Shown here: in pieces, positions 25,465 through 35,240 of the stretch | How the letters are laid out: each line of letters starts with the position of its first letter | Position numbering within the stretch: position 1 is the first letter of the stretch | Source: an uncultured Bacteroides sp. | GTDB lineage: Bacteria > Bacteroidota > Bacteroidia > Cytophagales > Cyclobacteriaceae | Direction: 5' to 3' | Assembly: GCA_902168185.1 (NCBI GenBank) | Contig: CABHOV010000095.1 | Location: forward strand, 62,001-126,000 | DNA: 64,000 nucleotides | Translations under genes and position numbers: made by a program | The notes under the pieces: model-generated | Databases searched by the model: none | What the model was told of the DNA's origin: nothing | What the model saw: the letters and a program-made list of their open reading frames with translations, nothing else

Positions 25465-26730
25465 ATGAAATTCGCCACAAAAACTATTATCAGTTGCCTG
25501 CTTGTTATGGTTGTGTGCGCCACTGCTTACCTGAACGCGGCTCTATATTTTAAGCCGGAGATCAAAACCGTGGAGCAGGACACGATCAACTATGATTTGC
25601 TTCTTCAACTGCGTTATCTAAAAGGAGCAATTGCCTCCGGTGAGGCGGAAGCGATGCAAAAGCTTTATCCGGAAGGATATATATTTATGCATGCCCTCAC
25701 TGCATTAGCCTGGCATGACTTCTCACGGCAGTGCAGTCCTTCTTCAGCACTATATAAAGAAGCGCATACGGAGATTTCAAAATCCTGCAGCGCGATAACT
25801 TCTGATTTGGCAAAATCAACCTTCGATCCATACCTGCAACTTCCATACGGAGCGTTTTACACCGGCTGGAGTAATTTTCTACTGGGTAAGAAATTGGGGC
25901 TCGAATCCATGAACAAAAGAAATATAGCAGAAGTCAATTTATTTAAACAGCAATGCGAGTCCATTGCGCATGCTCTTGATTCAAGCGCGTCTCCTTACCT
26001 TGAATCGTATTACAAGGCAGCATGGCCAGCCGATATGCTGATGTGTATTGCCTCGCTCCGGCTTCACGATCAATTATATACTCCACGCTATACAGCTACC
26101 GTAGAAATGTGGCTTAAAAAAGTAAAGAAAAATCTGGATGTAAACGGATTAATACCACACGCGTCAGATGCTGTTACTGGAAAACCAAACGAAGATGCAC
26201 GCGGATCATCACAAAGCCTTATGCTGATCTTTCTTTACGAAATCGATCCTGACTTTGCGCGCCAACAATTCGAACGATATAAGAAATATTTTTTGGAATC
26301 ATGCCTTGGTTTGCCGGGTATACGCGAGTATTGCAACGGTACGGCTGGATCAGGAGATATTGATTCCGGTCCTGTAATCTTTGGTATGGGCGCTGCAGCC
26401 ACTTTGGTGGGCATGCGCACAATGGCTACTTACAATGATCAATCCAATGCGAATGCATTACAGTGTGGCATTGAAGCGTTTGGTATCGCCACCAAAAATG
26501 ATTACGAAAAGAAGTATATCTTCGGAACCTTACCCATAGCCGATGCATTCATTGCCTGGTCACATGCAGGCTTACCACGAAAGATGAATGCCGCGAACGA
26601 TGTTTCCTGGAGAAATCGTTTCCACATGTATAGTGCACTATTCGCAACCATTACCATGCTTCTGGTAATTATAGTATGGAACTATAAAAAGTCATTCAAA
26701 AAATCAAACGAGCGATCGAACCTGTCATAA
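25465..26730 (+). CDS. Membrane-anchored alpha-toroid-like protein, linalool-isomerase-like in look
   Basis: 421 residues from the ATG at 25465. The frame begins 24 codons earlier but has no better start. An N-terminal TM segment (about 6-24) and a C-terminal one (about 390-412) flank a large soluble region with regularly spaced helices and conserved-looking GDIDSGPVIFGMG, YLQLPYGAFYTGWSN and PHASDAVTGKPNEDARGSSQ. The look is that of an alpha-alpha toroid, possibly related to linalool dehydratase/isomerase. This is a tentative impression. It lies divergent from the hydrolase-sigma operon with an 83-base gap. Confidence 0.6.
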   Translation: MKFATKTIISCLLVMVVCATAYLNAALYFKPEIKTVEQDTINYDLLLQLRYLKGAIASGEAEAMQKLYPEGYIFMHALTALAWHDFSRQCSPSSALYKEAHTEISKSCSAITSDLAKSTFDPYLQLPYGAFYTGWSNFLLGKKLGLESMNKRNIAEVNLFKQQCESIAHALDSSASPYLESYYKAAWPADMLMCIASLRLHDQLYTPRYTATVEMWLKKVKKNLDVNGLIPHASDAVTGKPNEDARGSSQSLMLIFLYEIDPDFARQQFERYKKYFLESCLGLPGIREYCNGTAGSGDIDSGPVIFGMGAAATLVGMRTMATYNDQSNANALQCGIEAFGIATKNDYEKKYIFGTLPIADAFIAWSHAGLPRKMNAANDVSWRNRFHMYSALFATITMLLVIIVWNYKKSFKKSNERSNLS

Positions 26731-26792
26731 AAAAATGATTCTTCCTTAAATCAAACCTGCTAACTTGCAAGCGATGTAAACATTGCAGCGTA

Positions 26793-27926
26793 ATGATTCT
26801 TACTAAACTTTTCAGCGACTTCTTTAACAGTGAACGTTCCTCCGGAATTATCCTGATCTGTTGTACAATATTCTCATTAGTAGTAACGAATATATTTCCT
26901 CCCTATCTGGAATTCTGGCACATAGAATTTGCAGGGCATCACATAACGCACTGGATCAATGATGGATTGATGACTATATTTTTTCTATTGATCGGACTGG
27001 AGCTTGAGCGTGAAGTATATATAGGCGAATTGTCGGACATCAAGAGCGCATTACTTCCAGCACTGGCTGCGCTGGGGGGAATGGTATTGCCTGCATCCAT
27101 TTATTTTCTTGTAAACATGAATGGAGGCAATATGCGCGGTGTTGGAATTCCGATGGCAACAGATATCGCTTTTGCTTTGGGGGTGCTTTCACTGCTTGGG
27201 AAACGAGTACCAACTTCTCTGAAAATTTTTCTAACTGCACTTGCAGTAATCGATGATCTGGGTGCCATCCTTGTTATCGCTATATTTTATACCAGTACCC
27301 TCAGTTGGTTAAATCTTGGTATAGCGTTCGGAATTTTACTACTGTTGTTTGCCTTTAACCGATTGAAAATCCATTCACCATGGCCATACCTTATCGGTGG
27401 CGTTGTAATGTGGTACTTTATGTTACACTCTGGAGTGCACGCTACTATTACCGGAGTGCTGGTGGCTTTCGCTATACCTTTCGGAAAAGGAACAGAGCAT
27501 ACGCTCTCCTATAGGCTGCAACACTTCCTTCACAAGCCTGTAGCATTTTTTATACTTCCGCTCTTTGCCCTGGCGAATACCAGCATTCCTATTAGTAGTG
27601 ACTTTTACTATGCGTTGGGAGGAGCCGTCAGTCTTGGTATTATAGGAGGATTGTTGATTGGAAAGCCTGTGGGGATTGTACTGTTCAGCTATGCAACCGT
27701 GAAGTTAAAATTGAGCAGCCTGTCTCCGGATATTTCCTGGAAACATATTATAGGTGCCGGAATTTTAGGAGGCATCGGTTTTACAATGTCGATTTTTATA
27801 AGCTTGCTTGCCTTTGATAGTGAAGTGTTCATCGATCAGGCGAAGATCGCAATCATGCTGGTGTCTACTGTTAGCGGTATTATTGGATTTCTGTATCTCA
27901 AATCTGTGCTAAAAAAAAGCGAATAG
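26793..27926 (+). CDS. nhaA: Na+/H+ antiporter NhaA
   Basis: 377 residues, all the typical NhaA features: HIEFAGHHITHWINDGLMTIFFLLIGLELERE near the start, the TDIAFALGVL helix, the ion-site ALAVIDDLGAILVIAIFY with the two adjacent Asp, and GGIGFTMSIFISLLAF near the end. It sits in the inner membrane and exchanges protons for sodium ions, helping pH and salt homeostasis. The length fits the family (about 380-390). Confidence 0.95.
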   Translation: MILTKLFSDFFNSERSSGIILICCTIFSLVVTNIFPPYLEFWHIEFAGHHITHWINDGLMTIFFLLIGLELEREVYIGELSDIKSALLPALAALGGMVLPASIYFLVNMNGGNMRGVGIPMATDIAFALGVLSLLGKRVPTSLKIFLTALAVIDDLGAILVIAIFYTSTLSWLNLGIAFGILLLLFAFNRLKIHSPWPYLIGGVVMWYFMLHSGVHATITGVLVAFAIPFGKGTEHTLSYRLQHFLHKPVAFFILPLFALANTSIPISSDFYYALGGAVSLGIIGGLLIGKPVGIVLFSYATVKLKLSSLSPDISWKHIIGAGILGGIGFTMSIFISLLAFDSEVFIDQAKIAIMLVSTVSGIIGFLYLKSVLKKSE

Positions 27927-28005
27927 ACTATATTTTCTGACAAGATATATAATTACGATCAGCGTTAGCAGAACAATGACAGATGTGTGTACACAGCCAC
28001 GTGCC

Positions 28006-28224
28006 TTACACCACCACTTCCCATTTGCCTCGCTCGTCCTTTGAATAGGACAAGCCGTTACTCATAACGTGTACTTGTTTTCCCGCGTTATCCGTATAAT
28101 TCTTCTGTTCATATACACGAATTCCCCCATTCTCGCTTGTCAAAAAAGCAATTAGTGCATTCATGGTTGGCGACACATCGTGCAGCCACAGATCATCATT
28201 TTCACGAACAAAAGCCTGACTCAT
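28006..28224 (-). CDS. Small protein of unknown function
   Basis: 72 residues from the ATG at 28224-28222. A longer frame overlapping the VOC gene is ignored. Polar, with no TM segment; looks like a small alpha/beta protein. It follows the VOC gene by 50 bases on the same strand and may be cotranscribed. No family seen. Confidence 0.5.
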   Translation of the reverse strand: MSQAFVRENDDLWLHDVSPTMNALIAFLTSENGGIRVYEQKNYTDNAGKQVHVMSNGLSYSKDERGKWEVVV

Positions 28225-28274
28225 TGTATTGAAAGTTAAAGTATAAATTGATAAAAAATGGTGCCTGCAAAGCT

Positions 28275-28763
28275 CTATTCGAGTTCTTTTAATAAGGCTT
28301 GTAAATCCAGTGGACGAGTATACATTTCGATTGTGCCATCCTGTTTCAAAGGCCACTCCTCCTTCGGCCGGTCCCAATATAATTCAATACCGTTGTTATC
28401 CGGATCGTTTAAATATAGCGCTTGTGAAACACCGTGATCAGAGGCTCCTGTAAAAGGATACGCGGCTTTGTGCAGCCTGTCAAAAATAATAGCAAGATCT
28501 TTCCGAGTTGGATAGAGTATAGCAACGTGAAACAATCCTACACCATGCTGTGGAGCCGGAGGAGCATCTTTACTATACCACGTGTTTAAACCTATATGGT
28601 GATGATAGCCACCTGCTGAAACAAAGGCAGCTTGCGTTCCGTACCGCGTGATGAGTTCAAACCCCAACAATCCGCAATAAAATTCTATAGCGCGATCAAG
28701 ATCAGACACCTTCAAATGAACATGACCAATGCGTGTGTTCGATGGTACTGTATAAGGCTCCAT
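28275..28763 (-). CDS. VOC family protein (glyoxalase/extradiol dioxygenase-like)
   Basis: 162 residues with the vicinal-oxygen-chelate fold: IGHVHLKVSDLDRAIEFYCG and HHHIGLNTWYS, closing with NDPDNNGIELYWDRP. His in HVHLK and HHHIG and the Glu in GIELYWD match the 2-His-1-carboxylate metal site of catechol dioxygenase-like VOC proteins. It is probably a small-molecule enzyme. Substrate not inferable. Confidence 0.88.
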   Translation of the reverse strand: MEPYTVPSNTRIGHVHLKVSDLDRAIEFYCGLLGFELITRYGTQAAFVSAGGYHHHIGLNTWYSKDAPPAPQHGVGLFHVAILYPTRKDLAIIFDRLHKAAYPFTGASDHGVSQALYLNDPDNNGIELYWDRPKEEWPLKQDGTIEMYTRPLDLQALLKELE

Positions 28764-28918
28764 GGTTTATTATATATAGTGTTAAGAAACTCTGCTTTGG
28801 CAATAGGTCAAGGTGAACAAATTAATTTATTATCAGTCATCCAGATCGAATAAACAATAACAGCAACGATTCCCTAAGTTATGGATTACCCGTACATTCG
28901 AACAAATCAAACTAAATC

Positions 28919-29209
28919 ATGAAAGCCTATATTATTGTTGACGTAAACGTAACGGATCCGGTATTGTATGAAGACTATAAAAAGTTAACACCGGCATCAC
29001 TCATACCGTTCGAAGGAAAATTTATTGTGCGTGGTGGTGTTACGGAAACACTGGAGGGAGATTGGAAGCCCGGACGCTTTGTGATACTTGAATTCCCATC
29101 CGTAGAAAAAGCAAAAGCGTGGTGGTCTTCTGACACCTACGCTCCTGCTAAAGCCTTGCGGCAATCGGCCTCCCATACCCAGATGATTCTGGCGGAAGGC
29201 TTTGAATGA
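28919..29209 (+). CDS. DUF1330 family protein
   Basis: 96 residues matching DUF1330: MKAYIIVDVNVTDPVLYEDY at the start, then GKFIVRGG, then LEFPSVEKAKAWWSSD, the typical ferredoxin-like alpha-beta barrel dimer. The function of the family is unclear, though it is related to antibiotic-biosynthesis monooxygenase folds. Its stop is 6 bases from the convergent FKBP gene. Confidence 0.88.
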   Translation: MKAYIIVDVNVTDPVLYEDYKKLTPASLIPFEGKFIVRGGVTETLEGDWKPGRFVILEFPSVEKAKAWWSSDTYAPAKALRQSASHTQMILAEGFE

Positions 29210-29214
29210 TATGG

Positions 29215-29946
29215 TTAGTTTACCTTGATCAGCTCTACTTCAAAAATCAATGCAGCGTATGGCGGAATTTGTCCACCGGCACCACGTTCGCCATAGCCGA
29301 GCTCTTGTGGTATAAATACTTGCCACTTGTCTCCTTCATGCATTAACTGAAGTGCTTCTGTCCAACCGGGTATAACTTCACTTACACCGAACGTTACAGG
29401 CTCGCCACGTTCTACCGAACTGTCGAATACAGTGCCGTCTACCAGTTTGCCAATGTAATGTACTGTAACATTGTCTGTAGCTTTCGGTGCTTTACCTTTT
29501 CCTGCTGTAATAACTTTATACTGCAAGCCGCTTGCTGTGCTGATCACACCTTCTTTTGTTTTATTTTCTTTCAGGAAGATCTGACTGCCTTCTCTCAGCT
29601 TGGCATTTTTCTTTGCGGCAGCCTGCTGCATATAATTTTGCACGATCGTCATTGCCTCTTGTTGTTCGATCTTTAATGTTTTATTCTGGTATACATCACG
29701 AATGGCGATTGTCAGTGCTTCAACATCGAGTGAATCGCCACCTTGTGTTTTCAAATTAGATGCTACGAGTACTCCCAAACCATAACTTGCCTTCTTTACG
29801 GTATCAGTTAATACTATATCCTTGGGTTTCTTCAGTTGTTCAATTTCAGCTTTCAACTTTGTTACTTCTGCCTGCAACTCTTTCTTCGATTGTGCAAAAA
29901 GTGGCAAGGCAATGATCATAGAAAAACAAAAAACAAATAATTTCAT
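29215..29946 (-). CDS. FKBP-type peptidyl-prolyl isomerase, periplasmic
   Basis: 243 residues. A signal peptide (MKLFVFCFSMIIALPLFAQ) is followed by a coiled-coil segment (about 20-40, KKELQAEVTKLKAEIEQLKK), an FKBP-associated helical dimerisation region (about 48-125) and a catalytic FKBP domain (about 140-243). The latter carries VTVHYIGKLVDGTVFDSSVERGEP and GYGERGAGGQIPPYAALIFEVEL. It assists proline isomerisation in exported proteins, like FkpA. It is followed by other folding genes on the same strand. Confidence 0.93.
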   Translation of the reverse strand: MKLFVFCFSMIIALPLFAQSKKELQAEVTKLKAEIEQLKKPKDIVLTDTVKKASYGLGVLVASNLKTQGGDSLDVEALTIAIRDVYQNKTLKIEQQEAMTIVQNYMQQAAAKKNAKLREGSQIFLKENKTKEGVISTASGLQYKVITAGKGKAPKATDNVTVHYIGKLVDGTVFDSSVERGEPVTFGVSEVIPGWTEALQLMHEGDKWQVFIPQELGYGERGAGGQIPPYAALIFEVELIKVN

Positions 29947-29995
29947 TATATATAGTTAAACGTTAAAAATTCAGAATCACAAAAATGATATATAC

Positions 29996-30961
29996 CTATA
30001 TCAGTTTACCGATAAGGTCATCGACACTAATGCCTTCGGCCTCTGCCTTGAAGTTGCGTACAATGCGATGACGCAATACAGGCTTTGCTATAGCTTGTAC
30101 ATCTTCAATATCAGGAGAGTACTTACCATTGAGCAATGCGTTGCATTTTGCGCCGAGCACCAGGTATTGTGACGCACGCGGGCCTGCACCCCACTCGAGG
30201 TAATCTTTCGATACGGAAGAACTTCCGGCAACTCCCGGACGGGTTTTATTAGCCAGGTTTACTGCGTATTCAATTACATTATCCGGCACCGGCACTCTGC
30301 GCACCAGATGCTGGAAGTATGTGATCTCCTCCGCATTCAATATTTTATTTACAGTCTTTACTTCGTCTGACGTTGTGTTCTTGACGACAGTCACTTCATC
30401 CTGTATAGATGGATATGTGAGAAGTATATTAAACATGAAACGATCAAGCTGAGCTTCCGGAAGCGGATATGTACCTTCTTGCTCTATCGGGTTTTGTGTT
30501 GCCAGTACGAAGAACGGTCTCGGAAGATCGTACCGTTGTCCTGCGATCGTCACAGAATATTCCTGCATAGACTCCAGCAGCGCTGCCTGTGTTTTCGGAG
30601 GCGTCCGGTTGATTTCATCTGCCAATACTATATTCGCGAATACAGGGCCTTTTACGAATTTGAAGTTACGTTCTTTATCCATCGTCTCAGCACCCACGAT
30701 ATCAGAAGGCATCAAGTCTGGCGTAAACTGAATACGCTTGAACTGAAGATCGAGGGAAGTAGCGATGGTTTGCACCAACAATGTTTTAGCCAACCCTGGA
30801 ACGCCTACCAGCAAGGAGTGTCCTTGACAGAAAACTCCAGTGAGTACCTGGCGGACTACCTCTTCTTGTCCAATAACGATTTTAGAGATTTCGGTTCTCA
30901 GATTCCTGTAAGCAATAGCCATTGCGTTGGCTGCTTCAACATCGGATGCAAATTTTGTCAT
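29996..30961 (-). CDS. MoxR-family AAA+ ATPase
   Basis: 321 residues from the ATG at 30961-30959, which overlaps the TGA of the SurA-like gene (ATGA). Motifs: Walker A GVPGLAKT (residues 53-60), Walker B VLADEINR, sensor region FVLATQNPIEQEGTYPLPEAQLDRF. MoxR ATPases are chaperone-like. Usually they are beside DUF58 and VWA genes; here the gene is coupled to foldases. The DUF58/DUF4129-type cluster is instead at 60-64 kb. Confidence 0.93.
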   Translation of the reverse strand: MTKFASDVEAANAMAIAYRNLRTEISKIVIGQEEVVRQVLTGVFCQGHSLLVGVPGLAKTLLVQTIATSLDLQFKRIQFTPDLMPSDIVGAETMDKERNFKFVKGPVFANIVLADEINRTPPKTQAALLESMQEYSVTIAGQRYDLPRPFFVLATQNPIEQEGTYPLPEAQLDRFMFNILLTYPSIQDEVTVVKNTTSDEVKTVNKILNAEEITYFQHLVRRVPVPDNVIEYAVNLANKTRPGVAGSSSVSKDYLEWGAGPRASQYLVLGAKCNALLNGKYSPDIEDVQAIAKPVLRHRIVRNFKAEAEGISVDDLIGKLI

Positions 30962-32337
30962 TGATTCTCGTCTAAAATTCCACAATTATCATAAGTCGGA
31001 TCAATACTTATAAAAACATCTTTCCGGGCTTTATCGAACCACCTCTGAAGGATCTTATCTTTTTTCTCGTTTAAGGTAGCGGCTTGTATACGCGCCCAAT
31101 CATTTTCCAAAGAAGCCTGGTGTGGTGCGAACCTTGATTTATAGTATAGAATACGCACGGCATTCTTTCCATCATCCGTACGATAGGTGATCGGTTTAGA
31201 CACATCGCCAACCTGCATCGAATCCAGTTTAAAGAACACTACAGGATCCAGTTCATCAACCATTAATCTTGTGCCTCCATCGCCATCACTAAAAAATCCA
31301 CCGTTACCTTTTGTCTCTACATCATCGGAGTATTCTTTCGCTGCATTTTGAAACCGTATACTATCCGATACAATTCTACTGCGAAGGCTATCGAGATAGC
31401 GTGTTGCTTTTTTAATATCGTTGGCTGACGGCTTGGGTGAAATAAGTATATGACGTGAGTGGTATTCATTTCCTCTTCGTTCAATCAACTGCATGATGTG
31501 AAAACCAAATTGTGATTTGAACGGCATTGATATTTCATTCGGCTTTAATTTGAATGCCATCGCTTCGTACTCAGGTACCATGCGTCCGCGACCTGACCAA
31601 CCCATATCACCTGAATTAGACGTAACGCTGGGGTCATCCGAATGCTTCTTCGCGAGCGTTGCAAAATCTTCTCCCGATAAAATCCTGTTGCGTATACCTA
31701 TTAACTCTGCACGTGTTAAATTCTCCTGCTCTTCACTTACAGTAGCAATCTTTACGATCTGCGCTACTTCTACCGATGCAGAAAAATACGGCAAACTATC
31801 TTTCGGAATTTTACTGTAAAAACGTTTTACCTCTGCCGGAGTAACACCTATACCTTTTGTTATTTCTTCCTGCATTTTACGCACCACAAGTTGTTCACGT
31901 TCCTGATCGCGAATCTCCAAACGGATCTGCTCCAATGTTTTCCCGTAGCGTTCTTCGAGTTCATCAGGTGATACGCCTGCTTGCGCGATGATCATATCCA
32001 TCTTACGTTGTGTATACTGATCTACATCTGCATCTGCTACTACCACGGAATCTATTTCCGCTTTTGCCATCATCAGTTTATTACGGATGAGAAGCGCGAG
32101 ATACTGACAGCGCACCTGTGGAGAAGCAGAGCCTCCGTTCGTCAGGTAATCCTGATAAGCACGCTCGAGATCAGATTTCAATACGATATAGTTATCAACT
32201 TTTGAGATGATCTTATCCACCACGAAGCCTTTGTTCTCCGATTCTTGTGTCTCTGGAGCTGTCTCTTGCGCCCATGCCGATGGAATAATTATTCCAAGCG
32301 CCAACACAAGCATTATATGTTTTACTATACTCTTCAT
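30958..32337 (-). CDS. SurA-like peptidyl-prolyl isomerase, periplasmic
   Basis: 459 residues from the ATG at 32337-32335, one base after the stop of the preceding gene; a longer frame would start at 32355. Signal peptide to about SAWA, a SurA N-terminal helical domain with a substrate channel (about 25-180), then two rotamase (parvulin) domains: one ending in FKSQFGFHIMQLIERRG, the second starting YHSRHILISPKPSA. It is the chaperone type that escorts outer-membrane proteins. Operon with two related foldases and MoxR. Confidence 0.9.
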   Translation of the reverse strand: MKSIVKHIMLVLALGIIIPSAWAQETAPETQESENKGFVVDKIISKVDNYIVLKSDLERAYQDYLTNGGSASPQVRCQYLALLIRNKLMMAKAEIDSVVVADADVDQYTQRKMDMIIAQAGVSPDELEERYGKTLEQIRLEIRDQEREQLVVRKMQEEITKGIGVTPAEVKRFYSKIPKDSLPYFSASVEVAQIVKIATVSEEQENLTRAELIGIRNRILSGEDFATLAKKHSDDPSVTSNSGDMGWSGRGRMVPEYEAMAFKLKPNEISMPFKSQFGFHIMQLIERRGNEYHSRHILISPKPSANDIKKATRYLDSLRSRIVSDSIRFQNAAKEYSDDVETKGNGGFFSDGDGGTRLMVDELDPVVFFKLDSMQVGDVSKPITYRTDDGKNAVRILYYKSRFAPHQASLENDWARIQAATLNEKKDKILQRWFDKARKDVFISIDPTYDNCGILDENQ

Positions 32338-32338
32338 A

Positions 32339-33307
32339 TCATTTAAAAATCTCAAATTCTTTTTGGTCTACACCATTGTTATATACTTCGTCTTCCAGCT
32401 TGTCTGCAAGCTCCACTTTGCGTTTGTTGAGAATAATATTCCGGATGTCATCCTTTACAAACTCCAGGGGCGATACGTTGTCCGAAATGCGGTACTGATC
32501 TACCTTTAAAAAGTAAAGATAGCCATCATCGGAAGTTTCGTAATAGGGGTTTGATTTTAAAAACTGAATTTTATTCGGTATTTCCACCAAAGGCGAATTC
32601 CGTACAAGATCATCAAAAATCATCCAGCTTGAGTCGGAGATATGATATGCTGATGAAAAGCTCAGGCAATACGATTTCAGTTCCTTCTCATCTTTTTCAC
32701 GCTTTGAGAAAATGAGCTCTTTGATCCTCGCGGTTCGCGGAGCATTCTTGGGAACCTTAATAAAAGTAGCCTGTACAATATTTTGCTTCAGCAGAAAATT
32801 ATCGATGTTGCCTTTGTAATATTTTTCGACCTCCGCATTGGATATGATCGTGTCCAAATGCTGCTTAACGTAGTAGTTCTGATACTCGTACGCAATAATG
32901 CTATAGCGATAATCCAGGATCTTGCGTTCAACATCAGCTTCGTTGATATCAATTTTTCGGGTCGCTTCCTGAATGAGGAGCTGTTTACGAATCCAGCTAT
33001 TTATATATGCCTCCACGCGTGTAGTGCTATCGCGTTTGGTTGTGCCCGGAGCAATGATGCCTTCGAGTTCATCTTTGTAAAGATACGTGTTGTCAACCCG
33101 GGCAATAGGCTGACGGTCTTCATCACTTCCGGATGAATCCTTCTTCATTTTTATGAAATCACATCCGGCAAGCGTTAGTCCTGTCAAGACAAACAAAACG
33201 AATAAATTCCTTTTAGTATATACATGAAAAGGGTTAAACGAATTTCGCTTACTCGATAGATTACTTTTGCTGAAGGTTTTGAAATACGTATTGCTTCCCT
33301 TTTTCAT
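32339..33307 (-). CDS. PpiC/SurA-like lipoprotein
   Basis: 322 residues. Lipobox LTLAGC (Cys near 49). The SurA-N-like helical region and weak rotamase-type region follow, with no strong catalytic signature. The ATG used, at 33307-33305, gives an unusually long N-region and a 47-base overlap with the upstream foldase gene. No in-frame ATG or GTG is closer to the lipobox, only a TTG or two in the hydrophobic core. The start, or the sequence there, may be wrong. Function: holding or folding of envelope proteins. Confidence 0.8.
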   Translation of the reverse strand: MKKGSNTYFKTFSKSNLSSKRNSFNPFHVYTKRNLFVLFVLTGLTLAGCDFIKMKKDSSGSDEDRQPIARVDNTYLYKDELEGIIAPGTTKRDSTTRVEAYINSWIRKQLLIQEATRKIDINEADVERKILDYRYSIIAYEYQNYYVKQHLDTIISNAEVEKYYKGNIDNFLLKQNIVQATFIKVPKNAPRTARIKELIFSKREKDEKELKSYCLSFSSAYHISDSSWMIFDDLVRNSPLVEIPNKIQFLKSNPYYETSDDGYLYFLKVDQYRISDNVSPLEFVKDDIRNIILNKRKVELADKLEDEVYNNGVDQKEFEIFK

Positions 33308-35225
33308 TCACTTTCACAGAATATTTCTTCTTTAATTGCTGAACCCAGTTCTTCTCCAGGTATGTTTGATAATCGGAGATAACCGCTGGTCTTGCTTCCT
33401 CAAACGACATCGGACCGGGAGGAAGTATATCCTTAAGCCACGCAAGGTAATACATTCCGTTATTTTCCGTTGAATGAACGCCTACTGTCCACGGAACCTT
33501 CTGCAGGATTGTTTTTTCTTCTTTTTTATAAAAGCCTGTCTCAGTCTTCAGCTTGTTTTGTGCTACAAATTCCTGAATTGCTTTTTCATCACCTGCTTCC
33601 AAAATTGGCTTAAGCTTCGCCACAAAATTATTAGAGGCTGTAAAATAGAAGGATGCCTTGGCACGCTCACCCGCCTGGTAGTCATTTACATGAGCATCAT
33701 AATATTTGTGTTGTCCTACTGAATCATCCGATGCTTTATTCCAGACTTCTTTTTCCATGATCTCAAACAGCAGAATACCTTCGTAGTATTCCTGGAGGAG
33801 ATATGTATAATCAGGGTTCTCACGCATAATTTTTTCTTCCTGCAGCGTTAGGATGCTCGCATCAACAAAATGGTTGTAGAGTTCTTCCAAATACTTTGCA
33901 GGAAGTTGAGATGTAGGCTTTTGATTTTTTTGCGCGTAGTCGAGGAAATCCTTTACTGAATAATTTTTCCCGGTGAGCGAGAACAGGATTTCCTTATTTG
34001 CTTTTGGATATGCGGGTGCCTTCCACTTCGCGGTTTGAATACTTGTGTCGGCTAAAGCCAGCACCTTCGTTTTAACAGCAGGTTGTTCTGTAAACTGAAA
34101 ATCCTTTCGGAGTTTCAAGGTGAGTGCTTGCTTGGACACTTGTGTGCGTTCATCGCGGTTAACTCGGCTCTTCAGCGATGCATTTAATTCTTCAAATGGT
34201 GCGAGCGGAATTTTACGCTCAAGCTTCATGATGTGCCAGCCATACTGTGTTTGAAACGGATCGGATATTTCTCCCGGTTTATTCAATGAGAAAGCAATGC
34301 GCTCGAACTCTGGTATACTTGCCATGGCTCCTACTCCGAACTGCTTGAGTTTACCTCCGCTATCTTTTGATCCGGGATCTTCTGAGTACTGCCTGCAAAG
34401 CTCGTCCCATTTCACACCGGCTTGTAGTTCATCATATATATCAAAGATGGTATTCTTTACTTTTTCATTGTCTTTGCCATCCCCGGTGCGAAGCATGATG
34501 TGTGAAATTTCTACTTCACCTCGCGCAGGTCTTCGGTCTGTTACATATATAATGTGATAGCCAAATCGTGATCGTATAGGCATGGAGACCTCACCAACCT
34601 TTGTATTATATGCTGCCGACTCAAACGGATATACCATTTGCATCGCGGTGAAATAACCAAGGTTGCCCTGATTGGTTCTTGCCGATGGATCTTCTGAAAA
34701 CTCTGATGCTGTCATTCCAAAGTCTTCACCTTTTTTAATTTTATTCCGAAGATCAATGATTTTATTGTAAGCCTTTAAAGTGTCTTCCGGTGAAGCATCG
34801 GGTTTAACATTGATCAAAATGTGTGAAGCTCTCACCTCTTCTTTCATGCGGTTATAGGTAAGTCGCACCAGGCTGTCGGTTAGTTTTGTATCCGGGAGAT
34901 ATGGCTTCCGAAGCTCATCTTTATACTGGCTATATTCTTTGATGAAGGCTTGTGTGGTATCAAGCCCTCTCGTTTTTGCTTCTTCAACTTTTAGTTTGAA
35001 GTTGATAAACAGATCCAGGTATTCCTGAATTTTTTCATTGGTAAAATCTTCTGATTTATTCTGGTGATTCTTTTTATACAGGTATATGAACTCGTTGGTG
35101 GTTACAGTTTTTTTATTCACTGTAAAAAGAGTCTGCGATTTGGGGGCTTTTTGTTTTTTGCCTTGCGCAAAACTGAATGTAATCATTGCGCTGCCGAGCA
35201 GCATCAGGATTGCAAATCGTCTCAT
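33261..35225 (-). CDS. Peptidyl-prolyl isomerase with two parvulin domains
   Basis: 654 residues: signal peptide (MRRFAILMLLGSAMITFSFAQ), N-terminal SurA-type helices (about 30-130), two rotamase domains (RASHILINVKPDASPED... and GEVEISHIMLRTGDGKD...), each closing with a YHIIYV- or WHIMKLE-like strand, then a C-terminal region (about 350-654) unlike SurA. This size and layout suits the Bacteroidota foldase group of PpiC proteins. It is the first of three such genes. Confidence 0.9.
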   Translation of the reverse strand: MRRFAILMLLGSAMITFSFAQGKKQKAPKSQTLFTVNKKTVTTNEFIYLYKKNHQNKSEDFTNEKIQEYLDLFINFKLKVEEAKTRGLDTTQAFIKEYSQYKDELRKPYLPDTKLTDSLVRLTYNRMKEEVRASHILINVKPDASPEDTLKAYNKIIDLRNKIKKGEDFGMTASEFSEDPSARTNQGNLGYFTAMQMVYPFESAAYNTKVGEVSMPIRSRFGYHIIYVTDRRPARGEVEISHIMLRTGDGKDNEKVKNTIFDIYDELQAGVKWDELCRQYSEDPGSKDSGGKLKQFGVGAMASIPEFERIAFSLNKPGEISDPFQTQYGWHIMKLERKIPLAPFEELNASLKSRVNRDERTQVSKQALTLKLRKDFQFTEQPAVKTKVLALADTSIQTAKWKAPAYPKANKEILFSLTGKNYSVKDFLDYAQKNQKPTSQLPAKYLEELYNHFVDASILTLQEEKIMRENPDYTYLLQEYYEGILLFEIMEKEVWNKASDDSVGQHKYYDAHVNDYQAGERAKASFYFTASNNFVAKLKPILEAGDEKAIQEFVAQNKLKTETGFYKKEEKTILQKVPWTVGVHSTENNGMYYLAWLKDILPPGPMSFEEARPAVISDYQTYLEKNWVQQLKKKYSVKVNEKGKQYVFQNLQQK

Positions 35226-35240
35226 AGGTTTAGGAAGAAT

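Noticed and set aside
24515-25480. Longer N-terminus of the hydrolase (33 more codons)
   Set aside because: The signal peptide begins at the ATG at 25381, so the extension is not part of the gene.
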